NCBI GenBank assembly: GCA_028288025.1
Contig: JAQBOM010000037.1
Location: 112,061-176,060, forward strand
Origin: Mucilaginibacter sp.
GTDB taxonomy: Bacteria > Bacteroidota > Bacteroidia > Sphingobacteriales > Sphingobacteriaceae
DNA length: 64,000 nucleotides
Reading direction: 5' to 3'
Shown: positions 1 through 9,764 of the stretch, one piece after another
How the letters are laid out: each line of letters begins with the position of its first letter
Numbering within the stretch: position 1 is the first letter of the stretch
Position numbers and translations under genes: made by a program
The notes under the pieces: model-generated
Told to the model about the DNA's origin: nothing
Databases searched by the model: none
What the model saw: only the letters and a program-made list of their open reading frames with translations

Positions 1-359
1 AGGTGCAAAACATACCGCTGGCAGCTAATGATGTGGCTATAGGCGCCAAACTGCAGGTGGTTGCGCAAGGCAAAAGCTATGAGGCCGAGCCGGTTTACAT
101 GATAAAAAATAAAAGCGTATTCGATTTTGCCCGTAAGGTTGATGACGCCGGTTTAAAGCTGCGCCTTACAAAGATATTGCCGGATAAAAACAAGGTTGAA
201 ATAACCGTTTATCAGCAGCCCGAAAACAAAAAGCCCTGGATAGTGATGCGTGTGCTTGATTTCCCTTATATCAACTTCCTGTGGTCGGGCACCATTATTA
301 TGGTGATCGGGTTTTTATTGTCGATTTTCAGAAGGAATAAGGAACTGAAAACTGTTTAG
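1..359 (+). CDS. C-terminal end of a membrane cytochrome c biogenesis protein (CcsA/CcmF-like), truncated by window start
   Basis: ORF open at the left edge; C-terminal ...PWIVMRVLDFPYINFLWSGTIIMVIGFLLSIFRR with a TM helix resembles Bacteroidota CcmF/CcsA C-termini. Confidence 0.6.
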   Translation, partial: VQNIPLAANDVAIGAKLQVVAQGKSYEAEPVYMIKNKSVFDFARKVDDAGLKLRLTKILPDKNKVEITVYQQPENKKPWIVMRVLDFPYINFLWSGTIIMVIGFLLSIFRRNKELKTV

Positions 360-366
360 TTTATAG

Positions 367-1086
367 ATGAATGGATACAACCGAAATATTTCGGAGATAA
401 ATCTGAACGGATTTACCACAATTGAAGGAGTTTATTCACCGGATGAAATAGCGTCAATTATTTCCCTGATAAACAGTGCCGACCAATCTAATGCGACCTT
501 CCGAAAAAATAAAGAAATTTTTGCCATTAGACAATTTCTGAAAGAAGTTGTCGGGGTTCAGCAACTCATATTTACCAGTCGTTTAAAGAGGATAATCGAG
601 CGCTTGTTTGGCGGTGAATATTTTGCCGTGAAGTCAATTTATTTTGATAAGCCCGAAGAATCCAATTGGTTTGTCGCCTGGCATCAGGATATTACAATTG
701 CTGTAGATAAAAAGGTTGACATTGATGGTTATGGTCCATGGACAGTAAAATCGAACCAATTTGCGGTTCAACCGCCAGTCAATATTCTCGAAAATAATTT
801 CACCATTCGTATACATTTGGACAATACAGATGAAGGAAACGGCGCTCTTAGGGTAATACCTGGGTCTCATCTTAAAAAAATATATCGCACTGAAAATATT
901 GATTGGGAAAATGAAGAGGAAAGGGTTATCAAGGTGAAGGCTGGCGGTATAATGATTATGCGGCCGCTGTTACTGCATTCGTCAAATCGAACGACTTCAA
1001 ATGCTAAGAGAAGGGTAATACATATCGAACTTAGTAACGCTACCCTTCCGGAACCTATTAATTGGGTTGAAAAAGCCAATTATTAA
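367..1086 (+). CDS. Phytanoyl-CoA dioxygenase (PhyH) family protein
   Basis: 239 aa; WHQD...RIHLDNTDEGNGALRVIPGSH...LLHSSNRT is the typical Fe(II)/2OG PhyH pattern. Confidence 0.85.
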   Translation: MNGYNRNISEINLNGFTTIEGVYSPDEIASIISLINSADQSNATFRKNKEIFAIRQFLKEVVGVQQLIFTSRLKRIIERLFGGEYFAVKSIYFDKPEESNWFVAWHQDITIAVDKKVDIDGYGPWTVKSNQFAVQPPVNILENNFTIRIHLDNTDEGNGALRVIPGSHLKKIYRTENIDWENEEERVIKVKAGGIMIMRPLLLHSSNRTTSNAKRRVIHIELSNATLPEPINWVEKANY

Positions 1087-1110
1087 TAAAGGCACTGATA
1101 GTGGATGGCT

Positions 1111-2586
1111 TTACACTTCTCTTCGTAGTCTTGCAACAGGTATATTCATTTGCTCGCGGTATTTAGCAACAGTACGGCGGGCTATGTTATAGCCGGCATC
1201 CTTTAAAATATCTGTTAGTTTCTCGTCGGCCAGCGGATGCTGTTTATCTTCCGAGCCGATATGTTCCTCCAGTATCTTTTTAACTTCTTTATTTGATACT
1301 TCTTCGCCGCTTTCGGTTTGTATTGCCTCCGAAAAGAATGATTTCAGCAAAAACGTGCCAAACTCGGTTTGAACATACTTTGAATTGGCAACCCGCGATA
1401 CAGTTGAAATATCCATATTGATCCTGTCGGCAATATCTTTCAATATCATAGGTTTCAGATTTTTGTCGTCACCTGTTAAAAAGAAGTCGTACTGGTACTG
1501 CATAATGGCGTTCATGGTTTTTAAAAGCGTTTGCTGGCGCTGTTTAATAGCATCAATAAACCATTTTGCCGAATCGAGCTTTTGCTTCACAAATTGTACC
1601 GCCTCTTTTAATTTTTTATCCTTTTGAGCTGCCTTATCATAATGGTCAAACATTTCCATATACGAACGGCTAACACGTAGTTCAGGTGCGTTTTTCGAGT
1701 TCAGTGTCAAAATGAGTACGCCATCGTTATTGGAGATATGGAAATCGGGAATCACCTGCATTTGCTTGGTGTTTACCTCGTTTGAATCGCCGGGCTTTGG
1801 GTTAAGCTTTAAAATCTCGTTCACCACGCCACGCAGTTCAGTCGACGACATGTTGAGCGATTTTTCGAGCTTATCATAATGCTTGCGTGTAAACTCATCC
1901 AGGTAATGCTCCACAACCCTGATCGCTTTTTTTATGATTGGGTCATTCGGGTCTTTTTTGCGCAGCTGTATCAGCAGGCATTCCTGCAGGCTGCGTGCGC
2001 CCACGCCGGGAGGGTCAAATCCCTGGATAACTTTCAGCATATCCTCCACTTCTTCGTCCTCGGCCATTACGTTTTGCGAAAACGCCAAATCATCGGTAAG
2101 CGACATGATCGGCCGGCGCAAGTAACCGTCGTCATCAAGGCTGCCTATTATTTGCTGGCCTATCTTAAAATCCTTATCTGATATAGGAAGCAGGTCGAGC
2201 TGCTGTTGCAGGCTTTCAAAAAATGAGCTTTGTACAGCAATCGGTATTTCTTTTCGTTCGCTCTCATCATCGCCGTTCTGGTCATACCGCGACCCGTAAT
2301 CGTTTATATTATCTTCCTGCAGGTAATCGTCAATATTAAACTCATCAGTCTCTCCGCGCTCCTCATCTGCATTAAAATTATCATCCTCCGGGTCCCTATC
2401 CGGGTACTGCTCTTCAGGTTCGTTCAAATTGGTTAGGCTAAGGTCTTCAAGGGCGGGGTTTTCTTCCAGTTCTTCCTTAATACGCGTATCCAATGAAACA
2501 GTAGGTACCTGTAACAATTTGATAAATTGTATTTGCTGAGGTGAAAGTTTTTGTAAAAGTTTTTGTTGAAGGTTTTGCTTTAGCAT
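1111..2586 (-). CDS. rpoN: RNA polymerase sigma-54 factor
   Basis: MLKQNLQQKLLQKLSPQQIQFIKLLQVP N-terminus and C-terminal RRTVAKYREQMNIPVARLRR (RpoN box). Start trimmed to the internal Met at 2586 of the ORF at 2613. Confidence 0.95.
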   Translation of the reverse strand: MLKQNLQQKLLQKLSPQQIQFIKLLQVPTVSLDTRIKEELEENPALEDLSLTNLNEPEEQYPDRDPEDDNFNADEERGETDEFNIDDYLQEDNINDYGSRYDQNGDDESERKEIPIAVQSSFFESLQQQLDLLPISDKDFKIGQQIIGSLDDDGYLRRPIMSLTDDLAFSQNVMAEDEEVEDMLKVIQGFDPPGVGARSLQECLLIQLRKKDPNDPIIKKAIRVVEHYLDEFTRKHYDKLEKSLNMSSTELRGVVNEILKLNPKPGDSNEVNTKQMQVIPDFHISNNDGVLILTLNSKNAPELRVSRSYMEMFDHYDKAAQKDKKLKEAVQFVKQKLDSAKWFIDAIKQRQQTLLKTMNAIMQYQYDFFLTGDDKNLKPMILKDIADRINMDISTVSRVANSKYVQTEFGTFLLKSFFSEAIQTESGEEVSNKEVKKILEEHIGSEDKQHPLADEKLTDILKDAGYNIARRTVAKYREQMNIPVARLRREV

Positions 2587-2820
2587 AATCAGATAGCACC
2601 AAAAATACATCAATTACACCTAACTTAAAAATAAGATAGCGGTAATAGGGTTAAGTACATAAATGCAAAAACAAATAATATGTTTGGCAGTTTAGTATTT
2701 ATTTAAAAATTATCAGGGAGGAAGTATCGAGCAGTGAGTATCAAGTAATAGAAGAAAGAATAAATTCTGATTCTTTTTTGGTTCTTGCGTCTTGCCTCTT
2801 GATCCTAACATAAATTATAT

Positions 2821-3228
2821 ATGGGGTTTGTAAAAGAGTTTAAAGAATTTGCCATGCGGGGTAACGTAGTTGACCTTGCAGTTGGCGTTGTTATCGGAGC
2901 GGCATTTGGCAAGATAGTAACCTCGCTGGTAACCGAGGTCATTATGCCGCCGATAGGGTATATAACCGGGGGTATAGATTTCGCTGAAAAAAAAGTAGTG
3001 CTCAAACCTGCCGATCCGGCGCATAAAATAGCCGAAGTAGCTGTACACTACGGAAATTTTATAAACTCGGTCATACAGTTCTTTATTATCGCTTTTTGTA
3101 TCTTTTTGGTAGTGAAAGTGATCAATTCCTTGAAAAAGGAAGAAGCCGCCGCGCCCGATCCCGCTCCTACGAAAGAGGAACTCCTTCTTACCGAAATAAG
3201 AGACCTGCTTGCAAAAGGACAAAAGTAA
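2821..3228 (+). CDS. mscL: Large-conductance mechanosensitive channel MscL
   Basis: [37 protein letters not shown]. Confidence 0.97.
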   Translation: MGFVKEFKEFAMRGNVVDLAVGVVIGAAFGKIVTSLVTEVIMPPIGYITGGIDFAEKKVVLKPADPAHKIAEVAVHYGNFINSVIQFFIIAFCIFLVVKVINSLKKEEAAAPDPAPTKEELLLTEIRDLLAKGQK

Positions 3229-3292
3229 TTACAGTATTAAACAGCCGTGCTCATCGTATTCCCGTTATGACCCATCATCCATCAACTACGAA

Positions 3293-4168
3293 CTAAAACG
3301 TCTTAGCCAATTTGGGGTCTGTCAAAATAATATAGTCGCCGTTTTTACTGAATTTAGTCCAGTCGGGATTATTAAAGCCTTCGTCCGAATAAGCCGCAAT
3401 ATTTAGCATCCGCACATTTGGCGCATACTTTTTCAATTGTGCGGCCGCACCCAGTTTTTCTTCGCTATGAAAACCGCCGTTGATCTGAAGGGTTTTATAT
3501 CCCTTATGCGTTTTATAAAACCGCGCGATCGACCAGCCCATAGTCGCATCCCACAGGTTTTGCGCCTGGTACATCTGCATACCTGCCATAGCGCTATGGC
3601 CGCCCATTATCTGTACAAACTTCTGGTAATAAGCTCCGGTAGCAGTATCAATAGGCAAAGGCGGGAGGTATGATTTTCCTGTTGCATTTAATTGTTCCAG
3701 GCCCGTCAATCCGAGCCGGTTAGCCATATTGGTATAACGGGCCGGGGCATTTGCCGCGATAACCGGTATGTGTTTTTCTTTTGCCAGTTCCACCATGGGC
3801 CGGTAATCTTTATAATTATGCCATGCCCGGGCATCGCCAATAAAGTTTTTTTCGCGTATCAGCCCGCCCAGGTATTCATTTAAAACATTCTGGCAATCGG
3901 TCTCAAACATTTCTATGGATAAAGCAACTTTCCCAGGATATTTATCTGCCAGCTTATTAAAAAGAGTGTATTCTAAATAATGGCCGGTTGAATCGTTATG
4001 CTCTTCACCAAAAAATAACACATCTGCTTTATTTAAATCGTTTACTATGTCATCAACACTTACCTGCTTGTGCTTAGCCGTACTATAAATTTTATAATGC
4101 CGCGATAAGGAATCCTGTGATACGGCAAAAAACGGGAGGATAATTAAAAAGGTAAGCATGATTTTCAT
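3293..4168 (-). CDS. ChaN-family (DUF399) haem-binding/uptake-like protein
   Basis: Signal peptide, VLFFGEEHNDSTGHYLEYTLF, ALSIEMFETDCQ. Confidence 0.85.
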   Translation of the reverse strand: MKIMLTFLIILPFFAVSQDSLSRHYKIYSTAKHKQVSVDDIVNDLNKADVLFFGEEHNDSTGHYLEYTLFNKLADKYPGKVALSIEMFETDCQNVLNEYLGGLIREKNFIGDARAWHNYKDYRPMVELAKEKHIPVIAANAPARYTNMANRLGLTGLEQLNATGKSYLPPLPIDTATGAYYQKFVQIMGGHSAMAGMQMYQAQNLWDATMGWSIARFYKTHKGYKTLQINGGFHSEEKLGAAAQLKKYAPNVRMLNIAAYSDEGFNNPDWTKFSKNGDYIILTDPKLAKTF

Positions 4169-4257
4169 TACTGAACGGATTATTTTGACTATAGGCGAAT
4201 ATATAAACTAAACAAACTTAATCAACTCAATCCAACTCAATCAACTTTCAACTAATA

Positions 4258-4288
4258 TTTGAAAAGAAAAAAAATAACACTACATTTG
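4258..4288 (+). promoter_or_regulatory. Bacteroidota-type promoter upstream of rpmH (-33 TTTG, 19-nt spacer, -7 TACATTTG)
   Basis: TTTG at 4258-4261, TACATTTG at 4281-4288; matches the -33 TTTG/-7 TAnnTTTG grammar. Confidence 0.6.
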
Positions 4289-4327
4289 CGCTCTTGTTTT
4301 TAAAACGACGAATAGAATAAAACAGCC

Positions 4328-4486
4328 ATGAAAAGAACGTTTCAGCCCTCACAAAGGAAAAGAAGAAATAAGCACGGTTTCCGTGAGCGCATGTCAACTG
4401 CTAATGGCAGAAGGATATTAGCGGCACGAAGAGCAAAAGGCAGAAAGAGACTGTCGGTATCTGACGAGCGCAGTCACAAAGCATAA
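4328..4486 (+). CDS. rpmH: 50S ribosomal protein L34 (absent from the supplied ORF track because it is short)
   Basis: Translation [52 protein letters not shown]; adjacent to rnpA. Confidence 0.98.
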   Translation: MKRTFQPSQRKRRNKHGFRERMSTANGRRILAARRAKGRKRLSVSDERSHKA

Positions 4487-4555
4487 TACTGGTTGCTTTC
4501 TCCGTCAGGGGCCTGGCCGTTTACATCCTAAAATTTCGGTTCAGCATTAGCAGCT

Positions 4556-4954
4556 ATGTACACTTTTAAAAAAGAAGAACGGTTATGTAATAAAAAGCTT
4601 ATCGATAAGCTTTTTCATAACGGCTCTTCTTTTTTATGTTATCCCTTTAAAGCGTCGTGGCTCCTCTCAGACGAGCCGCAGCCATTCCCGGCACAAATAT
4701 TATTTGCGGTTTCAAAAAGGCGCTTTAAACGTGCCGTAGACCGCAACCTGATCAAGCGTCGCATGCGCGAGGCCTACCGTCTGCACAAGCAGCAAAGCTT
4801 GTATGAGATTTTAAATAGCAGCGATAAAAGAATAGTTCTTTCGTTAGGCTACATCGGGAAGGAGATCGTCGCTTACGACTTTGCTGAGAAAAAAATGCTG
4901 AAGCTATTATCACAGCTTTGCGCAGAAATTGCAAAAAATGAAAGCGGCAATTGA
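4556..4954 (+). CDS. rnpA: Ribonuclease P protein component
   Basis: [17 protein letters not shown]..., [25 protein letters not shown] signature; follows rpmH. Confidence 0.95.
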   Translation: MYTFKKEERLCNKKLIDKLFHNGSSFLCYPFKASWLLSDEPQPFPAQILFAVSKRRFKRAVDRNLIKRRMREAYRLHKQQSLYEILNSSDKRIVLSLGYIGKEIVAYDFAEKKMLKLLSQLCAEIAKNESGN

Positions 4955-5180
4955 TATATTAAAAACCATAGCCGGATATTTTTTTATTATCCTTATACTG
5001 ATATACCAATATTTTATTTCGCCGCTTACTGGCGCTTCGTGCCGCTATACGCCCACGTGCTCGCAATACGGAGTTGAAGCGATAAGGAAACATGGCGCCT
5101 TTAAAGGTGGATGGCTGACTTTAAAACGCATAGCCAGATGCAATCCGTGGGGAGGCCATGGGCACGACCCAGTACCTTGA
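4938..5180 (+). CDS. yidD: Membrane protein insertion efficiency factor YidD
   Basis: [58 protein letters not shown]. Confidence 0.95.
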   Translation: MKAAIDILKTIAGYFFIILILIYQYFISPLTGASCRYTPTCSQYGVEAIRKHGAFKGGWLTLKRIARCNPWGGHGHDPVP

Positions 5181-5294
5181 TTTAAGTTAAAAATCAAAAT
5201 TAAAAAGTCAAAAGTAATGAGTAATAATGCATTCAGAATTCTGGACTTAGGACTTAAGACTAATGAAATATTTTAAATGATACGATAATCAAAA

Positions 5295-5987
5295 ATGAGC
5301 CTGATACTACAAATTGAAACCGCTACTGCTTCCTGTTCCGTTGCCCTGGCAAATGAGGGTAAATTATTGGCGGTTAAAGAAATAAATGCGCGTAATATAC
5401 ATGCGGAAGTTATTACTTTGTTTATTGATGAGCTAATACAACAGGCTAACATAACTTATATTGACCTGGATGCTATTGCTGTAAGCTGCGGGCCTGGTTC
5501 GTATACAGGGTTACGTATCGGCGTATCGACAGCTAAAGGACTGTGTTTTGCACTGGATAAGCCGCTTATAGCTATTGATACGCTTGAAGCAATGGCTGCA
5601 GGCGTGCTGGATAGCAAAGCATTTGAGCCCGGCGCTGAGATGCTGTTATGCCCGATGATTGACGCACGGCGCATGGAGGTTTTTACGGCTATTTTCAACC
5701 GGCACGGAGAAAAAATAAAACCCACCGCGGCAGAAATAATTGACGAAAACAGCTTTGCCGGATTATTGGAAACTAACAGGATATTGTTTTTTGGCGATGG
5801 CGCTGAAAAATGCGGTGTAGTATTGGATAAACACCCTAATGCCCTGTTTTTGGCCGGGTTTGTTAATTCAGCAGCCTACCTCACACAAAAAGCGTTTGAA
5901 AAGTTCACGGATAAAAACTTTGAGGACGTTGGCTACTTTGAACCTTATTATTTGAAAGATTTTGTTGCCGGCAAAAAAGCTGTGTGA
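5295..5987 (+). CDS. tsaB: tRNA threonylcarbamoyladenosine biosynthesis protein TsaB
   Basis: ILQIETATASCSVAL..., SCGPGSYTGLRIGVSTAKGL. Confidence 0.95.
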   Translation: MSLILQIETATASCSVALANEGKLLAVKEINARNIHAEVITLFIDELIQQANITYIDLDAIAVSCGPGSYTGLRIGVSTAKGLCFALDKPLIAIDTLEAMAAGVLDSKAFEPGAEMLLCPMIDARRMEVFTAIFNRHGEKIKPTAAEIIDENSFAGLLETNRILFFGDGAEKCGVVLDKHPNALFLAGFVNSAAYLTQKAFEKFTDKNFEDVGYFEPYYLKDFVAGKKAV

Positions 5988-6067
5988 TATTCAATATTCT
6001 GCACCCGGCACTCCGACTTCCGCAATCAAACAAATCCGAAATCGAACATCCGAAATTCGAAATAACT

Positions 6068-7501
6068 TTAATCTTTAGTCTTAAATATGCGACCTATCAG
6101 GCGGCCAAAAAATCCTTTTTCACCCAAAGGAATGGTGCTTGAATTCATAGGGTGTTCTATTACCGGCCCAAACTTTAAGGCAAAGCCTATGAAAAAGTTT
6201 GCTCCAGTAAAGGGACTATTTGTATCGACTGTTAAAGGGTTTGTGGTCCTTGCCTGGCTTGCCAGACTGCGCGTTTGAGCTATCCTGTCGCTGCCTATAT
6301 AAAACTCAACCTTTGGCGTTTTATACATAAATTGTAAACCCAGGTTAAACAGCCTTAAATCATCATAAGTGGTTGTGAGGGTAGCGGTGTAATATTTGTA
6401 CGATACAGGATTTACAAGCGCACCTGTAAACCCGGTATAGAATAATTCCTTTGAAGCTATAAGTGTTGGCGAATATTTGAATAAATGATCATTATCTATC
6501 CAATAACTTTTGTTTGCGCTTACCTCGGCCCGGCCATTAATTGGTGTAGTAAATGACTGTATAATGCCGCCGCTATGAATTACCCTGCCTAATGCGTTTG
6601 TGATACTATCTTCCCTTGCAGCGCCGGATAAAGCATAAAAGCCGGTCCTGTTGTTAAAATTATAAACCCGCGAAAGCTTGCTCCAATGAATGAAGCCCAG
6701 ATCTTTGATATTGGCTTGCAGATTAAAATTATCTTCGGTATGATAAGAGGTGCCAATAGATATTGCCGCGCCGGGGTTCCGGAACGTCGGCAAAAAGTCA
6801 CGTGCATTAAAAGATCCGGGAATATAACTGGAGGTGTATTTTCCCTGTAGTATTACGCTTGCCGTATCAGAAACTTTATTAAAAGCAATATACGAATGAT
6901 CAATAGTCATATTCTTATATTCAATACCCAGTAAGGCGCTTATTTTTATACCAAATGCAAACTGTTTATTAAATTTTTCCCGGTATGAATAGCTAATCTG
7001 GTGGTAGGTTTGATAATGATAATTATCGTTGAAAATATCACTGTAATTATCATTAACAAAGGCCGAGGTGCCGTTTAAGAGCGCGATCGACTCATCGGAG
7101 ATTACACCTCTTCCTTCGGCTCTTAATTGCCATGAAAAGCCCATTTCGGTATCGCCGTCCAAGCTTTGAAAAGCTTTAAACATCAAAAGATAAAAATTAG
7201 CGCCGCCCCCAAAGTGATTGTATTTGCCCTGGTCTATCTTTAAGGCACGGGTGTCATACAAATTAAAAAACGCCCGTGTTTTTAAAGTCGCCTGGGCATT
7301 ACCGGTCAAAAAGAAATCTACATTAAAACTGGGGACAAAAAAATTGAAGGCATACCGCTTGCTTGTATCGGTTATGAATGATTTTTGCGCAGGATTTTCA
7401 AAGGAATCATACAGTGTTCCGGTATTGTATTGTGAAAATTGCTGGGCAAAAATTTTGAGGGAAAATACTAGTAAACATGAAACAAGTAAAATCTTCTTCA
7501 T
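6068..7501 (-). CDS. Outer-membrane-type hypothetical protein (DUF5723-like)
   Basis: Signal peptide plus QFSQYNTGTLYDSFENPAQKSF; beta-rich. Confidence 0.6.
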   Translation of the reverse strand: MKKILLVSCLLVFSLKIFAQQFSQYNTGTLYDSFENPAQKSFITDTSKRYAFNFFVPSFNVDFFLTGNAQATLKTRAFFNLYDTRALKIDQGKYNHFGGGANFYLLMFKAFQSLDGDTEMGFSWQLRAEGRGVISDESIALLNGTSAFVNDNYSDIFNDNYHYQTYHQISYSYREKFNKQFAFGIKISALLGIEYKNMTIDHSYIAFNKVSDTASVILQGKYTSSYIPGSFNARDFLPTFRNPGAAISIGTSYHTEDNFNLQANIKDLGFIHWSKLSRVYNFNNRTGFYALSGAAREDSITNALGRVIHSGGIIQSFTTPINGRAEVSANKSYWIDNDHLFKYSPTLIASKELFYTGFTGALVNPVSYKYYTATLTTTYDDLRLFNLGLQFMYKTPKVEFYIGSDRIAQTRSLASQARTTNPLTVDTNSPFTGANFFIGFALKFGPVIEHPMNSSTIPLGEKGFFGRLIGRIFKTKD

Positions 7502-7614
7502 ATATCGCGCTGTGCCGGAGCCTTTTAAGTGGGTTTAAAAAATAAATTAACTAACTGATCAATATCAATTAACAGCTTAAACGGAAATGTAAAATTACTG
7601 TTGCGTAATAATGA

Positions 7615-9204
7615 TTATTTAATCTGAACAATTGTTGTGCCTGTATTTAATTTGATGCAAAAATTCGTATAAAAATTTTTATCCGCCGCTGTAAATTGCC
7701 AGCAGGCTCCATAAAAACTGCCCCAGCCGGGTGCGCTGCTTTCAAAAGTATCATAAATATCCGGATACATATCTCTTTTAAAAATTTGAAGACAGTTTTT
7801 AAAATTAAAGAAGAACGACACATTACTTCTTCCTGCCAGCAGGTTATCGAACTGGTTGTATTGCTCATTCTTACTCAAAAACTTCCTGTTAGTATAAATA
7901 TCATAATAGCTTGCTAATTCACCCGGACTATTAGCGAGTACCAGGTAATTGTCTATCACCAGGTACCAGGGATGCCTGAATACGCTAAAGGAATCGCCCA
8001 ACAAAAAAAATGGCAGCTTATCATAATTTAATAGCCCGGAATTCCCTGTAACTCTGCTGATATTAGCCATCAACGCAGCCAGTTTTGAGCCGTCTTTAGT
8101 CGAAATAATTGCAAATTTTTCGAGATACCGCGTGGTGACAATGGCAAACTCGTTCCCAAGTAAATTATTAAAATCCGTCTTTAAGTTAATACCGGTTTCC
8201 GCCCTTATCTTATTAAATAACAAATCCTTTTCATTTTGGAGCCCGGCTTTAATATGCCATTGAGATAGGTCGGCGCCAAATTTTAACGCGTTTGAAAACG
8301 CGAAATTCACGCTGTATGCTGTAGTGGCCGGAAAGATATCTTTTAAATGATTTTCACCAGGCTGCTGATAGGCGAACAAGTTTAAATAACTTGCCGGCTG
8401 ATTAGGCTGAATTGTTGTTGTGCCGTTGAACATTAAAGCATCGCTACGGTAGTTGAGGCTCAATGCCGCCAACCCGGGCAACAACTTTAAGCTTTGCAAA
8501 ATATCAGTGTTTTTGTTTTTAAACAGCTGATCCAACACAGGCGATATCTGCCCGTAATTTACATATGTATTGGCCAGTGAATTGGCGTTTTGCTGTTCGG
8601 ACAAAAGAACAAAAGCAGGTTTGTCTTTTTTGATTTTATAAAGAGCGCTCTGGTCGATCAGTTCCTTTGAAAAACTTGCCGAATAAATATTGTCCTCCTT
8701 ATTGATAACATACAACCGCCTTTTTATCGCAGCGATATAGATGTCGTAACCCTGTTTATCCCCGGATTGCAGGGGTGTGACTACGATGCCGCTGCCCGCC
8801 TGTTTGCTAAGCTGGTCGAATATGGAAGGTTCAAACCCTTTGGCCGCAGGTATGGTTAGTAACAGATCAATGTGGTTGGTTTTTGAGGGGTGTGCCGAAA
8901 CAAAAATGTTTTGCCCTGTAAAATATTTTTCGAGTAATGGATTTTGAAGCAGCTTATCGCGCAGAGCGTTTAAGTTATCCATATTTTGTTTACCGGTAAT
9001 GGAGGCGAACAGTTGGTTATCATTAAATATGTCGTAAAAGCTCCTGTCGTTATTAAATTCAAATATCAGCGCGGCGTTGTCGGGTATGGTATGCATTGCC
9101 TCGCTGGTGCGCATGCCTGGCGTATTTAAATTCTTAAAATAAACTACCGTAATAAATACGCAGGCTATTAATAGGATAATTGTGATAATGATATGTTTTT
9201 TCAT
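7615..9204 (-). CDS. Hypothetical protein with N-terminal membrane anchor
   Basis: 529-aa ORF, N-terminal TM helix; no family recognised with certainty. Confidence 0.75.
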   Translation of the reverse strand: MKKHIIITIILLIACVFITVVYFKNLNTPGMRTSEAMHTIPDNAALIFEFNNDRSFYDIFNDNQLFASITGKQNMDNLNALRDKLLQNPLLEKYFTGQNIFVSAHPSKTNHIDLLLTIPAAKGFEPSIFDQLSKQAGSGIVVTPLQSGDKQGYDIYIAAIKRRLYVINKEDNIYSASFSKELIDQSALYKIKKDKPAFVLLSEQQNANSLANTYVNYGQISPVLDQLFKNKNTDILQSLKLLPGLAALSLNYRSDALMFNGTTTIQPNQPASYLNLFAYQQPGENHLKDIFPATTAYSVNFAFSNALKFGADLSQWHIKAGLQNEKDLLFNKIRAETGINLKTDFNNLLGNEFAIVTTRYLEKFAIISTKDGSKLAALMANISRVTGNSGLLNYDKLPFFLLGDSFSVFRHPWYLVIDNYLVLANSPGELASYYDIYTNRKFLSKNEQYNQFDNLLAGRSNVSFFFNFKNCLQIFKRDMYPDIYDTFESSAPGWGSFYGACWQFTAADKNFYTNFCIKLNTGTTIVQIK

Positions 9205-9371
9205 TGTCTGCCTCGTTACAAATGTAGTTGATTAGGTTGATTAAGTGGGTAGTTGATTGGGGTTGCACCGCTTTACAATACTATTGCCCCAATTAACTTA
9301 GTCAACCCAATCCACTTAGTCAACCTAATCAACCTCACACTAAAATCCTTAACTTAGCGCTTTATAGCTTT

Positions 9372-9761
9372 ATGACTAAACAAATAATTATCACTGCTTC
9401 GGTATTTGGCATGCTGGCTGTTATTGCGGGTGCTTTTGGCGCGCATAGTTTGCAGGGAAGCCTTTCAGCGCGAAACCTCGACGTATGGCATACAGCTGTG
9501 CAATACCAGTTTTATCATGTTTTTGCTTTATTGTTCTTATCAACAGTTGAACGTGTTAAAAGCAGCAACCTGGTTGCTGCAAGTTATTGCTTGTTTACCT
9601 TTGGTATCATCCTGTTTTCCGGATCGTTATACCTGCTTGCCTGCCGCGATCTGCTGGGCTGGAGCTGGTTGCCAATGATAGGACCCGTTACGCCAATTGG
9701 CGGCTTGCTTTTTATTATTGGCTGGATATTGCTTGGACTGGCTGCCTTCAGAACTAAATAA
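9372..9761 (+). CDS. DUF423 family membrane protein (YgdD-like)
   Basis: AVIAGAFGAHSLQGSLS...WHTAVQYQFYHVFAL. Confidence 0.9.
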   Translation: MTKQIIITASVFGMLAVIAGAFGAHSLQGSLSARNLDVWHTAVQYQFYHVFALLFLSTVERVKSSNLVAASYCLFTFGIILFSGSLYLLACRDLLGWSWLPMIGPVTPIGGLLFIIGWILLGLAAFRTK

Positions 9762-9764
9762 CTC

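Noticed and set aside
2815-3222. Minus-strand 135-aa ORF opposite mscL
   Set aside because: Composition lacks a family signature; mscL on the plus strand is unambiguous.
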